From the NCBI RefSeq assembly GCF_004331695.1, contig NZ_SJSL01000001.1:1426001-1490000 (forward strand): 64,000 nucleotides of DNA, given 5' to 3'. The stretch's first letter is position 1; each line of letters begins with the position of its first letter. The notes beneath the pieces were generated by a model that did not search any database, was not told the DNA's origin, and saw nothing but the letters and a program-made list of their open reading frames with translations. Source of the stretch: Pedobacter psychroterrae (GTDB lineage: Bacteria > Bacteroidota > Bacteroidia > Sphingobacteriales > Sphingobacteriaceae). Both the position numbers and the translations under genes were made by a program. Shown one piece after another: positions 42,927-52,189 of the stretch.

Positions 42927-44075
42927 ATGAAAATAGGTATTGTTTGTTACCCGACTTTTGGAGGTAGTGGTGTCGTTGCTACAGAATTAGGCAAGGCACT
43001 TGCTGATGAGGGGCATCAGGTACATTTTATCACATATAGCCAGCCGGCCAGACTGGATTTCTTCTCTGCCAATTTATTCTACCATGAAGTATCGGTAAGG
43101 GACTACCCGCTTTTTGATTATGCACCCTACGAGTCTGCACTTGCCAGTAAGCTGGTAGATGTAGTGCGCTTTGAGGGCCTGGATATCCTCCATGTACATT
43201 ACGCCATCCCGCATGCTTCGGCAGCTTTTATGGCCAAACAGATCCTGGAAACTTATGGCATTAATATACCTTTTGTCACTACACTGCACGGCACAGATAT
43301 CACTTTGGTGGGCAAAGACCCAACCTATAAGCCGGTTGTTACTTTCTCCATTAATAAGTCAGACGGTGTTACTACTGTTTCCCAAAGCTTAAAGGATGAC
43401 ACTGAAAAGCACTTTGATATTACCAATGAGATCAGGGTGATCCCTAATTTTATAGACTTCACAAGGTTCAGTTTAAAGCCTAAAGATCACTTCAAAAAGG
43501 CCATAGCGCCAAATAATGAACGGATCCTGATCCATACTTCCAATTTCAGGAAAGTAAAGCGTACCTCAGATGTGATCAAAATGTTTCAAAAGATCCAGGA
43601 AGTGATCCCTTCCAAGTTACTGATGGTGGGGGATGGCCCCGAACGGGCGTCTGATGAACAACTTTGCCGCAGCCTTGGAATATGTGATCACGTACGATTT
43701 TTAGGTAAGCAGGATGCGATAGAAGAAATCCTGTCTGTCTCAGACCTGTTCCTGATGCCTTCAGAATCTGAAAGCTTTGGATTGGCCGCACTCGAAGCTA
43801 TGGCCTGTAAAGTTCCTGCAATCACTTCCAATGCAGGCGGCCTGCCAGAATTGAATATTGACGGCTTCTGCGGATATATGAGCAATGTAGGTGATGTAGA
43901 TGATATGGCAGCCAAAGCCATTTCCATTCTTAAAGACGATGCGGTGCTTCAGCAGTATAAAGAAAATGCATTGATAAGGGCTAAAGATTTTGATCTAAAG
44001 AAAATTCTGCCAGATTATATTGCTTATTATAACGAAGTCATTGAAACTGCGAAGAAAAAACAATTGGTTGTTTAA
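42927..44075 (+). CDS. bshA: N-acetyl-alpha-D-glucosaminyl L-malate synthase BshA
   Basis: 382 residues, GT4-type glycosyltransferase. MKIGIVCYPTFGGSGVVATELGKALADEGHQVHFITYSQPARL is the BshA N-terminus; HVHYAIPHASAAF, TTLHGTDITLVG and the nucleotide-sugar site PSESESFGLAALEAMACKVP are intact. It makes GlcNAc-malate, the first step of bacillithiol. The bacillithiol-linked ytxJ is also in this window; bshB and bshC are not. Confidence 0.94.
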   Translation: MKIGIVCYPTFGGSGVVATELGKALADEGHQVHFITYSQPARLDFFSANLFYHEVSVRDYPLFDYAPYESALASKLVDVVRFEGLDILHVHYAIPHASAAFMAKQILETYGINIPFVTTLHGTDITLVGKDPTYKPVVTFSINKSDGVTTVSQSLKDDTEKHFDITNEIRVIPNFIDFTRFSLKPKDHFKKAIAPNNERILIHTSNFRKVKRTSDVIKMFQKIQEVIPSKLLMVGDGPERASDEQLCRSLGICDHVRFLGKQDAIEEILSVSDLFLMPSESESFGLAALEAMACKVPAITSNAGGLPELNIDGFCGYMSNVGDVDDMAAKAISILKDDAVLQQYKENALIRAKDFDLKKILPDYIAYYNEVIETAKKKQLVV

Positions 44076-44095
44076 ACTAGCCATTTACGATATAA

Positions 44096-44130
44096 ACAAA
44101 AGGCCTTTGGATTTTCCAAAGGCCTTTTGT
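44096..44130. terminator. Two-way terminator after bshA
   Basis: Perfect 15-bp stem (44096-44110 with 44116-44130, ACAAAAGGCCTTTGG) and 5-base loop. The U-rich right side ends in TTTTGTTG; the mirror image also ends in U-rich sequence, so it can stop bshA and, from the other side, the convergent lactonase gene. Confidence 0.85.
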
Positions 44131-44192
44131 TGTAGTGATTCTTAATTTATTTTGCTCTGCAGCATCTGAGTAGTAGCATGATTTAGTAAAAA

Positions 44193-45296
44193 TTACTTGA
44201 TAGGGGCAAATACCAGGCAAACAGGTGCGCCAACGGCAATCCTTTTGCCTGTATCTTTTAATGCACCGCTAGCGGCATTCCGTTCGAATACCACTACATC
44301 ATTCGTATAATGGTGCGCCACTAATAAAAACTTTCCTGAAGGATCAATAACAAAATTTCTTGGGCCTTTGCCCATTGTGCTTACCTGACCGGTTTTGCTT
44401 AATAATCCACTTTTTGCAACAGAAAATATGGTGATGTTGTTTTCACTGCCCCTGTTGGTCGCATATAAAAACTTTCCATCCGGCGAAAGGTGGATATCGG
44501 CAGCGCCATTCTCCCCATTAAACCCATCAGCGGTTATTTTTGTATCCTGGATCTTTTTCAGTGATCCGTCCTTATAACTGAATACTGTAACACCACCGTC
44601 CATTTCATGCAGTAAATACGCAAACTTGCCATCCTTACTAAAAGTGAGGTGCCTTGGTCCGGCTCCCGGAGCAATGGCGACACTGTCATGCGGTGTAAGT
44701 ACGTTTTTCTCCGCATCTGCATTGTATTTATAAATATATACCTTGTCTTTGCCGAGATCATTTATCAGCACAAATCTGTGATCTGGCGTAAATAAAGCCA
44801 TATGCACATGCGGACTGTTTTGCCTGTTCGGATTAAAGCCGTTACCTGTATGCTGCACAGATTGTTTCAATGCACCCAGTGATCCATCAGCCTCAATACC
44901 ATAAATGGAAGCATTGCCACCTGAATAATTGGCTGTAATTACATGTTTTTTATCTGCAATGATGTAACAAGGGTCTGCACCTGCAGACTGCTTATTTAAG
45001 AACTTAAGTTCGGCACTTGGAGCATCAAAACTAAATGCACTGGCCGCACTGCTTGCACCCGACTCATTTACACTGTAAATAAACTTGTTGTCTGCACTTA
45101 CAGTAAGGTAACTAGGGTTTTGCACACCCTTAGTTACGCTTTTTTGCTTTGCATCGCCTGTTTTGGCATCAAAATCATACACGTAGATTCCTTCACTTTT
45201 ACCTGTATTGGTATATGTTCCAATAATTAGCTGGTGTTTCTGTGCATAAGTTTGCATAGATAGCAGCACAACTGGTAAAAGCAGGTATCGTTTCAT
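44193..45296 (-). CDS. Exported lactonase-family seven-bladed propeller (6-phosphogluconolactonase-like)
   Basis: 367 residues with a signal peptide (ends QTYAQ). YTNTGKSEGIYVYDFDAKTG, the repeated YLTVSADNKFIYSVNE, NRQNSPHVHMALFTPDHRFV and GPRHLTFSKDGKFAYLLHE blades match the Pgl/YbhE lactonase family. The export signal argues against a role in cytosolic pentose-phosphate metabolism; the substrate is unknown. It follows rluB by 3 bases in one operon. Confidence 0.9.
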   Translation of the reverse strand: MKRYLLLPVVLLSMQTYAQKHQLIIGTYTNTGKSEGIYVYDFDAKTGDAKQKSVTKGVQNPSYLTVSADNKFIYSVNESGASSAASAFSFDAPSAELKFLNKQSAGADPCYIIADKKHVITANYSGGNASIYGIEADGSLGALKQSVQHTGNGFNPNRQNSPHVHMALFTPDHRFVLINDLGKDKVYIYKYNADAEKNVLTPHDSVAIAPGAGPRHLTFSKDGKFAYLLHEMDGGVTVFSYKDGSLKKIQDTKITADGFNGENGAADIHLSPDGKFLYATNRGSENNITIFSVAKSGLLSKTGQVSTMGKGPRNFVIDPSGKFLLVAHHYTNDVVVFERNAASGALKDTGKRIAVGAPVCLVFAPIK

Positions 45297-45299
45297 GTG

Positions 45300-46802
45300 T
45301 TATTTTATTAGGTGTTTGATTTGTATCAGTTCATGTTCTTCAAGGAAGCGCCATCTGCCGCGGGGAAGGTCCTTTTTGGTTAAATTACCGTAAACAACCC
45401 TGTCCAGTTTTACCACATCATAACCCAGATGTTCGAATATCCTGCGCACAATTCTGTTTTTACCACTATGAATCTGGATACCCACCTCACGCTTACTCGC
45501 TCCGGCAACGTAAGATACAGAATCTGGTTTAATAATCCCATCTTCCAGTTCCAGACCAAACTGAATTTTGTTCAGGTCTCCCTGGCTCAAACTTCTGCTC
45601 AGTTCTACATGATAGATCTTGGTAATTCCGTTTTTAGGATGGGATAATTTATCGGCAAGGTCGCCGTCATTGGTCATCAATAATAACCCGGTAGTATTTC
45701 TGTCCAATCTCCCAACCGGGTAAATCCTTTCCCTGCTTGCTTTTTCTACCAACTGCATTACCGTACGGCGTTCCTGGGGATCGTCTGTGGTAGTGATGTA
45801 ATCTTTGGGTTTGTTCAGTAATACATATACGCGTTTTTCACGTTTCAGTAGTTCGCCATTGTACCTGATCTCATCTTTAAAAGGATCTACCTTATGGCCA
45901 AGTTCAGACACTACTTCTCCATTTACTGATACCACACCAGCGGCGATCAGTTCATCTGCCTTGCGGCGTGAACAGATTCCTGAATTGGCAATGTAGCGGT
46001 TTAAGCGGATCAGTCCGTCATCTTTGACAGGAGCGTTTTTCCTGTTTCGCATGGTAGGCGCATTTTCTATGCGTTCCCCGCGGTCCTGAAAATTGGGTTT
46101 ACCTGATTCGTCTCTTTTTCTGAATGGTCTGCTATCGGTACTTCTTGAGCTCTGCGAACTTTTATCGTCAAACTTTCTGAAAGGCTGATCGCCTTTAGCC
46201 CCAAAATTATCTTTCTTTATATAACTGCGTGTTTTTTCGCCCGGAGGGGTTTCTCTTGAGCTACCTTCTTTGAAGGCCCTTGGTGCACGCGGTTTGTAGT
46301 CTTTGCTGTCACCGTCTCTGGATGTTCTGGGTTTAAAATCCCTGTCACCAGTGCTTCTTGGTTTATAGTCTCCATCGGCACTTCTGGGTGCTCTTGGTTT
46401 GAAGTCTCCTTCAGCAGCTCTGGCGCCTCTGGGTTTAAAATCTTTATTGTCTTTATCTGATCTGGGTCTGAAACTTTTGGAGTCTCCATCTCTGGCTCCT
46501 CTTGGTTTGAAGTCTTTTCTGTCGCCTTCTCTCGGTTTTGATTCTCTGCCTTCACTGCTTCTGGGTTTGAAATCCCTGCTTTCACCATCTCTTGGCGTTC
46601 TGGGCCTGAATTCTTTTTTCTCTCCCTCCCTAGGTTTGAAATCTCTGGATCCACCAAATTTATTGTCTTTTCCTTCTTTATCGTCAAACTTGCTTTTGCC
46701 CTTGTATGAACTGTCTGTTCCATTTGGTCTTCTGCCTGTTGTGCTTCGGTTTCCCGGTTTGGACTTGTCATCCCGACTGTTCCTGTTATTGTCTTTTGTC
46801 AT
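45300..46802 (-). CDS. rluB: Pseudouridine synthase (RluB/RsuA type) with long disordered N-terminal tail
   Basis: 500 residues. About 260 N-terminal residues are a basic, low-complexity tail made of repeated [FY][KR]PR words separated by Asp/Gly/Ser-rich spacers (about ten copies). Then an S4 RNA-binding domain (RLNRYIANSGICSRRKADELI) and the catalytic domain with GRLDRNTTGLLL; D367 is the catalytic aspartate. It makes pseudouridine in rRNA (position 2605 of 23S in RluB). A -7 box TAACTTTG is at 46835-46842 and the leader holds a small hairpin (46816-46830). Confidence 0.9.
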   Translation of the reverse strand: MTKDNNRNSRDDKSKPGNRSTTGRRPNGTDSSYKGKSKFDDKEGKDNKFGGSRDFKPREGEKKEFRPRTPRDGESRDFKPRSSEGRESKPREGDRKDFKPRGARDGDSKSFRPRSDKDNKDFKPRGARAAEGDFKPRAPRSADGDYKPRSTGDRDFKPRTSRDGDSKDYKPRAPRAFKEGSSRETPPGEKTRSYIKKDNFGAKGDQPFRKFDDKSSQSSRSTDSRPFRKRDESGKPNFQDRGERIENAPTMRNRKNAPVKDDGLIRLNRYIANSGICSRRKADELIAAGVVSVNGEVVSELGHKVDPFKDEIRYNGELLKREKRVYVLLNKPKDYITTTDDPQERRTVMQLVEKASRERIYPVGRLDRNTTGLLLMTNDGDLADKLSHPKNGITKIYHVELSRSLSQGDLNKIQFGLELEDGIIKPDSVSYVAGASKREVGIQIHSGKNRIVRRIFEHLGYDVVKLDRVVYGNLTKKDLPRGRWRFLEEHELIQIKHLIK

Positions 46803-46815
46803 GATACGCTATTAG

Positions 46816-46842
46816 CCGCAAATTATGCGGGTGGCAAAGTTA
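46816..46842 (-). promoter_or_regulatory. -7 box and leader hairpin of rluB
   Basis: TAACTTTG (46835-46842, minus strand) is exact. The leader contains CCGCA-TAATT-TGCGG (46816-46830), a 5-bp stem. Confidence 0.45.
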
Positions 46843-47254
46843 GTCAAAATTGCTTTAATCCACAATGTTATATGTGTTTACTAAAGGGTGGAGCGAAGTT
46901 GTTTTGTGGTACCTTAGGGTTGGCTCTAGATGCAGTCGCTATTGACAGGGTCTTTGCAGGGGGTATATATAGGGTTTAGTAAGTGTTGACAGGCTTTCGG
47001 CCGAACCAACGCCCTGGATACCCCCTGCAAAGACCCTGTCAATAGCGAGCGCAGGGCGAACACATGGTGAACCCAGCAGGTAGTAGCAGGCAATTTGAAA
47101 AGATCTAGGTCTGATTTTTCAAGGAACTGAATTTGCGTTTTTTTATCCCTGAAAACACTTAATATCAGGCATAGATAATCTTCCTTTAAGCTTCTTTAAA
47201 CGTGGATTTTGAGACAAAGTTTCGTAATTACTTGATAATAAGGTTAGTAAATCG
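46843..47254. other. Intergenic region between rluB and the lytic transglycosylase gene
   Basis: About 410 bases with no credible gene on either strand. Its centre is the 111-bp inverted-repeat element at 46937-47047, which is described separately; nothing else stands out. Confidence 0.5.
46937..47047. repeat. Perfect 30-bp inverted repeat with 51-base loop
   Basis: Arms 46937-46966 and 47018-47047 are exactly complementary (they begin CGCTATTGACAGGGTC). The loop holds a 10-bp palindrome TTCGGCCGAA and a partial copy of the arm (TTGACAGG-CTTT). It resembles a small palindromic element, possibly a MITE-type unit, but no direct target duplication was found. Confidence 0.8.
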
Positions 47255-47262
47255 TACATTTG
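47231..47262 (+). promoter_or_regulatory. Promoter of the lytic transglycosylase gene
   Basis: -7 TACATTTG at 47255-47262, with CTTG at 47231-47234 as a one-mismatch -33, spacing 20. Confidence 0.6.
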
Positions 47263-47299
47263 CAGCAGTTTATTATTGTTAACCAAAAAAAGGAGGAAA

Positions 47300-48100
47300 A
47301 TGATAAAGAAACACATAATAACATGTACGGTAATAATTGCATTACTGGTTATGGCAAAAGTGTTTGCTTACCACATGCCCCAAGCAACTAAAAGTACTTC
47401 GAAAGAAGTACAAAAAACAAAGAATACCACCACCACTACCACCACAAAAGTAAAGGCGCCTACCTCACTGATGGCCCAGTTAAATTTCGCAGAAGAGACA
47501 CTTCCATTGGGCGATGCCAAAGTGGAACGTAAAATGAAAAAAGTGCTCGCTGCTTACAATTATAGTCGGATACAAACCAACATGCTACACAGAAAAGCTG
47601 CAGAATGGTTCCCTATAATTGAACCTATTCTTGCCGCGTACGGCATTCCGGAGGATTTTAAATATGTCCCGCTGGTTGAATCAGGATTGAAGTCTGGCAC
47701 TTCTCCTAAAGGTGCTGCAGGATTTTGGCAATTTATGCCGGGTACTGCACGCAGCTATGGCCTGAGAGTCAACTCAAATGTTGATGAACGTAAGAATTTA
47801 CGTAAGTCGACCATTGCAGCAGCTAAGTATATCAAAGAACTTTATGGTATTTTTGATAGCTGGACACTGGTTGCCGCTGCATACAATGTGGGTGATACCC
47901 ATATGAAGAAGCAGATCAACAGGCAAAATCAGGACAATTATTTTAAGATGAGGCTGAATAAAGAAACCGCGGGTTACGTATATAAGCTGATTTCAATGAA
48001 AGAAATTGTAGAAGATCCTGTAAGGTATGGTTTTAGGGCACCAAAAGAATTGCTTGCATACAATGCAAAGCCATTTAATGTGGACGCTACGGTAGAATAA
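47300..48100 (+). CDS. Lytic transglycosylase (SLT/GH23-type), exported
   Basis: 266 residues from the ATG at 47300. It is preceded by a perfect AGGAGG at 47291-47296, a rare Shine-Dalgarno in this phylum, and an upstream TTG at 47276 is rejected for that reason. Signal peptide at 1-23, Thr-rich linker, then the SLT domain: catalytic glutamate E127 in YVPLVESGL, then SPKGAAGFWQFMPGTARSYGL and VAAAYNVGDTH. It cuts peptidoglycan glycan strands to 1,6-anhydro ends. Confidence 0.93.
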   Translation: MIKKHIITCTVIIALLVMAKVFAYHMPQATKSTSKEVQKTKNTTTTTTTKVKAPTSLMAQLNFAEETLPLGDAKVERKMKKVLAAYNYSRIQTNMLHRKAAEWFPIIEPILAAYGIPEDFKYVPLVESGLKSGTSPKGAAGFWQFMPGTARSYGLRVNSNVDERKNLRKSTIAAAKYIKELYGIFDSWTLVAAAYNVGDTHMKKQINRQNQDNYFKMRLNKETAGYVYKLISMKEIVEDPVRYGFRAPKELLAYNAKPFNVDATVE

Positions 48101-48120
48101 AAAAAGACATTTACAATATA

Positions 48121-48148
48121 AGGCCGTTTCGATTTATCGAAGCGGCTT
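48121..48148 (+). terminator. Hairpin terminator after the lytic transglycosylase gene
   Basis: An 11-bp stem with one G-U pair (GCCGTTTCGAT / ATCGAAGCGGC) followed by TTTG. Confidence 0.65.
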
Positions 48149-48183
48149 TGTGCTTTAGGTGAAATTTACTATTTTACTCAGCT

Positions 48184-49236
48184 ATGGAATTGATGAAACT
48201 GCGTGTACAGCATCTGGAATACAGTCGGGGAGAAACGCTTATACTGACTTTTGAGGTGATAGACGGACAAAAGCCATCTTATCTGGCTGGTCAGTTTTTA
48301 ACGCTCGTATTCAATATACAGGGTAGGGAAATCAGAAGGTCTTATTCGCTTTGCAGCGCTCCGGATGCAGATGAACCGCTGGCCATTGCCATAAAGCGGG
48401 TAGAGAATGGAGAAATTTCCAGGTTTTTGCACCATAAGACACGCATTGGTGATGTTTTGCAGGCGTTGCCACCAAACGGATTGTTTGTTTATGAGCCCCA
48501 GCGAGAGCTGAAAAGAACTGTTTTCCTGTTTGCCGCAGGGGTGGGGATCACTCCGGTGTTCTCTATTATCAAGACTGCCCTGCTGGCAGAACAGCATTCT
48601 CACATCGTTTTGATCTATAGCAGCCGTTCGGTTGATGAGACGCTATTCTACAATCAGCTAAATAAATTGCAGGAGCAGCATCCAGCCAGGTTTAAGATCA
48701 TTTATGTTTCCAGTCAGACCAAAAACCTGCTCATGGCCCGCTTAAATGTTTTCCTTATTGAAAAGATCGTACAGGAAGACATGAAGTTTGAGGTAAAAGA
48801 TGCTGTTTTCTATACTTGCGGGCCTATTGATTATATGGTGACCTGCAGGATCACGTTGCTGAAGCTTGGATTTAATATCAGTCAGATTAAAAGAGAAACC
48901 TTTGTGCTGCCCGAGGATGAGGTAGACGAGGACGACATGACTGAAAAGGAAGTGAAGGATAAAAATACATATGAAGTGGTGCTGAAATTGAAGGGACATG
49001 AATACAAACTGGATGTGCCATACTATAAAACGATACTTCATGTGGCGCTTGAAAATAAAATCGATGTTCCTTATAGTTGCAGGGCGGGGATATGCAGTAC
49101 TTGTACGGCCACCTGCATTAAAGGTGGGGTGCACATGGATTACAATGAGGTATTGATGGATGATGAAATTGCTGCGGGCAGGGTGCTGGTGTGCACTGGT
49201 CACCCTACAGCGGATGGGACGACTATAGTGTGGTGA
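48184..49236 (+). CDS. Ferredoxin-type NAD(P)H oxidoreductase (FNR domain plus plant-type 2Fe-2S)
   Basis: 350 residues. FAD-binding barrel with RRSYSLCSAPDADEPL, NAD-binding AAGVGITPVFSIIKTAL and ending with a 2Fe-2S ferredoxin domain with ligands C299, C304, C307 (YSCRAGICSTCTATC) and a fourth in VLVCTGHP. The layout matches PaaE- and HCR-type reductases that hand electrons to an oxygenase. No oxygenase gene is next to it, so the partner is unknown. Cytosolic. Confidence 0.92.
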   Translation: MELMKLRVQHLEYSRGETLILTFEVIDGQKPSYLAGQFLTLVFNIQGREIRRSYSLCSAPDADEPLAIAIKRVENGEISRFLHHKTRIGDVLQALPPNGLFVYEPQRELKRTVFLFAAGVGITPVFSIIKTALLAEQHSHIVLIYSSRSVDETLFYNQLNKLQEQHPARFKIIYVSSQTKNLLMARLNVFLIEKIVQEDMKFEVKDAVFYTCGPIDYMVTCRITLLKLGFNISQIKRETFVLPEDEVDEDDMTEKEVKDKNTYEVVLKLKGHEYKLDVPYYKTILHVALENKIDVPYSCRAGICSTCTATCIKGGVHMDYNEVLMDDEIAAGRVLVCTGHPTADGTTIVW

Positions 49237-49308
49237 AGAGCCAAACATATAGGTGTAAATTCTGTTCTGTAATTCAGTAAAATAGAGGATTTTTTCCTTA
49301 TAATGGAC

Positions 49309-49316
49309 TACCTTTG
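49309..49316 (+). promoter_or_regulatory. -7 box (TACCTTTG) for uvrA
   Basis: Exact TAnnTTTG 22 bases before the ATG at 49339. Because it lies past the in-frame ATG at 49303, it rules that upstream start out. Confidence 0.6.
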
Positions 49317-49338
49317 TGAATTCGTTTTTAATAGATAT

Positions 49339-52182
49339 ATGAGCAAAAATACTGTTGACCTTGGTGAGCAAAAAGATGTAGAAGTATATGGTGCCAGGGT
49401 ACATAACCTTAAGAACATAGACGTTTCCTTTCCGAGAAATAAATTGGTTGTGATTACCGGTTTAAGTGGTAGCGGCAAGTCCTCGCTGGCATTTGACACC
49501 ATTTATGCCGAGGGGCAGCGGAGGTATATGGAAACCTTCAGTGCTTATTCACGTCAGTTTATGGGCGGGATGGAGCGGCCTGATGTAGATAAGGTTTCGG
49601 GCCTGAGCCCGGTAATTGCGATAGAACAAAAAACCACCAGTAAAAATCCTCGGTCTACAGTCGGTACAATTACCGAGATCTATGATTTTATGCGCTTGCT
49701 ATATGCCCGTACGGCTGATGCCTTTTCATATAATACCGGTGAGAAAATGGAGCGCATGAGCGAAGACCAGATCCTCAATAATATTTTCAAAAAATATGAT
49801 GGCCTGGCGGTAAATATACTTGCCCCTGTGGTAAAAGGACGGAAGGGACATTATCGGGAGTTGTTTGAGCAGATCCGTAAACAGGGTTATGTAAAGGTGC
49901 GCATTGATGGGGATATCCAGGATATTACGCCTAAAATGCAGGTAGACAGGTATAAGATCCATGATATTGAGATCGTAGTGGACCGGCTTGTCATCGATAG
50001 AAAAGATGTGAAGCGGCTTCAGGATTCTTTGCAGATCGCGATGCGACTGGGCAAGGGGATTATCAAGATCAGTGATAAAGACAATAATGTATCGCATTTT
50101 AGCAGGTTTTTGATGTGCCCTACTACCGGGATTTCCTATGATGAACCGCAGCCTAACAGTTTCTCGTTCAACTCGCCTTACGGGGCGTGTGAAAATTGCG
50201 ACGGATTGGGATATATCTTTGTGATAGATCGGGAATCGGTGATGCCAAATCCTAAGCTGAGCATATTGAACGGCGGACTGGCGCCTTTGGGCGAATACAG
50301 GGATATATGGATGTTCCAGGTGCTAAAAGCATTGGCGAAAAAATACAATTTTTCGTTGTCTACTCCTCTGGAAAAACTAACTGAAGAAAATATAACCATT
50401 ATATTAAATGGTACCCATGAGTTGCTGAGTGTAGCTGTTGAGTACAATAAATGGAATGTTCAGAATTACCAGATCACTTTTGACGGGATCATTAAGTTGC
50501 TGGAAGAGCAGCAGGAGCGTAAAAGTGAAGGCATTTCGGATGATATGGAGTCGTTCAGGAAGTTGAAGACCTGCCCGGTTTGTAATGGAGCAAGGTTGAA
50601 AAAGGAAAGCCTGCATTTTAAGATAGATGGCAAGAACATCTTTGAACTTGCTGAAATGGATATTGCCAGTTTGAAAAACTGGTACCTGGATGTAGAGAGC
50701 AGATTGAATGAAAGACAAAATACCATTGCTAAGGAGATTCTTAAAGAGATCAGGGCAAGGCTTGGTTTCCTTAGTGATGTAGGACTGAACTACCTTTCGC
50801 TGGATCGCACTGCGCGGACTTTGTCGGGCGGTGAGGCGCAAAGGATCAGGCTGGCGACACAGATCGGTTCTCAGTTGATGAATGTAATGTACATTCTGGA
50901 TGAGCCTAGTATTGGCCTGCACCAGCGGGATAATGAGCGGCTGATTGGTGCGCTGAAGAACCTGCGCGATCTGGGCAATACGGTATTGGTGGTAGAGCAT
51001 GATAAGGAAATGATCCTGGAGGCAGACCATGTGATAGATGTAGGCCCGGCGGCGGGAATGCATGGAGGACAGATCGTAGCGCAGGGTACTCCGGCCCAGA
51101 TCCTGAAATCTGACACCCTTACGGCGGCGTATCTGAATGGAAAAAAAGGCATTGAAGTGCCTAAAAAAAGAAGAAAAGGGACAGGGCATAAATTGTCTAT
51201 CATAAAAGCCCATGGTCATAACCTGAAAGATGTATCGGTTGATTTCCCTCTCGGTAAATTTATAGCGGTAACAGGCGTGTCGGGCAGCGGAAAGTCAAGC
51301 CTGATCACAGAAACGCTGTACCCTATATTGAACCATCATTTCTTCAGGGCAAAAAAACATCCGCTGCCTTATGAAAAGATCAATGGGCTGAAAGAAATAG
51401 ATAAAGTAATTGAGATAGACCAGGCTCCGATAGGGCGTACACCAAGGTCTAATCCTTCCACTTATACCGGTGTATTTTCTGATATTAGGAACTTATATGT
51501 GCAGTTGCCGGAGGCCAAGATCAGAGGCTACAAGCCCGGAAGGTTCTCTTTTAACGTGAAAGGCGGGCGCTGCGAGACTTGTCAGGGAGGAGGAATGAAG
51601 GTGATAGAGATGAATTTCCTGCCTGATGTACAGGTGCCCTGTGAAGAATGTGGGGGAAGAAGGTATAACAGGGAAACCCTGGAAGTGCGTTATCGCGGTA
51701 AATCCATCAGCGATGTGCTGGATATGAGTATAGAGGAGGCAGTAGATTTCTTTGAAAATATGCCGGCTATTTATCGCAAGATCAAGACATTGAAAGATGT
51801 AGGTTTGGGCTATATCACACTGGGACAATCATCGACTACTTTGTCGGGGGGGGAGGCACAGCGTGTGAAACTGGCTACTGAGCTTTCTAAAAAAGATACA
51901 GGAAGAACATTTTATATACTGGATGAGCCTACTACGGGCTTGCATTTTGAGGACATCAATGTGCTGCTTGGCGTATTGAATGAACTGGTAGAAAAAGGCA
52001 ATACGGTGCTGGTGATAGAGCATAACCTGGATGTGGTGAAAGTGGCCGACTGGGTGATAGACCTTGGTGAAGAAGGTGGGGCCGGAGGGGGGAGGATCAT
52101 TTTTGAGGGTACGCCTGAGGGGCTGATCCAGAATCCAATTAGCCTGACCGGTAAGTTTTTGAAAAAGGAAATGGGCTTATAA
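49339..52182 (+). CDS. uvrA: Excinuclease ABC subunit A
   Basis: 947 residues from the ATG at 49339. Two ABC ATPase modules: Walker A GLSGSGKSSLAFDT and GVSGSGKSSL, signature LSGGEAQR twice, Walker B ILDEPS and ILDEPT. Zinc fingers with CENCDGLGY and CETCQGGGM...CEECGGRRY. UvrA finds bulky lesions with UvrB in nucleotide excision repair. Nothing unusual. Confidence 0.97.
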   Translation: MSKNTVDLGEQKDVEVYGARVHNLKNIDVSFPRNKLVVITGLSGSGKSSLAFDTIYAEGQRRYMETFSAYSRQFMGGMERPDVDKVSGLSPVIAIEQKTTSKNPRSTVGTITEIYDFMRLLYARTADAFSYNTGEKMERMSEDQILNNIFKKYDGLAVNILAPVVKGRKGHYRELFEQIRKQGYVKVRIDGDIQDITPKMQVDRYKIHDIEIVVDRLVIDRKDVKRLQDSLQIAMRLGKGIIKISDKDNNVSHFSRFLMCPTTGISYDEPQPNSFSFNSPYGACENCDGLGYIFVIDRESVMPNPKLSILNGGLAPLGEYRDIWMFQVLKALAKKYNFSLSTPLEKLTEENITIILNGTHELLSVAVEYNKWNVQNYQITFDGIIKLLEEQQERKSEGISDDMESFRKLKTCPVCNGARLKKESLHFKIDGKNIFELAEMDIASLKNWYLDVESRLNERQNTIAKEILKEIRARLGFLSDVGLNYLSLDRTARTLSGGEAQRIRLATQIGSQLMNVMYILDEPSIGLHQRDNERLIGALKNLRDLGNTVLVVEHDKEMILEADHVIDVGPAAGMHGGQIVAQGTPAQILKSDTLTAAYLNGKKGIEVPKKRRKGTGHKLSIIKAHGHNLKDVSVDFPLGKFIAVTGVSGSGKSSLITETLYPILNHHFFRAKKHPLPYEKINGLKEIDKVIEIDQAPIGRTPRSNPSTYTGVFSDIRNLYVQLPEAKIRGYKPGRFSFNVKGGRCETCQGGGMKVIEMNFLPDVQVPCEECGGRRYNRETLEVRYRGKSISDVLDMSIEEAVDFFENMPAIYRKIKTLKDVGLGYITLGQSSTTLSGGEAQRVKLATELSKKDTGRTFYILDEPTTGLHFEDINVLLGVLNELVEKGNTVLVIEHNLDVVKVADWVIDLGEEGGAGGGRIIFEGTPEGLIQNPISLTGKFLKKEMGL

Positions 52183-52189
52183 TGTAGTC

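Noticed and set aside
46217..46771. Long open frame on the minus strand inside the RluB tail
   Set aside because: It is a shifted reading of the repetitive Arg/Lys/Gly-rich tail; the real frame has the S4 and synthase domains.
49303..49338. Upstream ATG extension of uvrA
   Set aside because: A clear -7 promoter box lies after that ATG, so the transcript would not include it.
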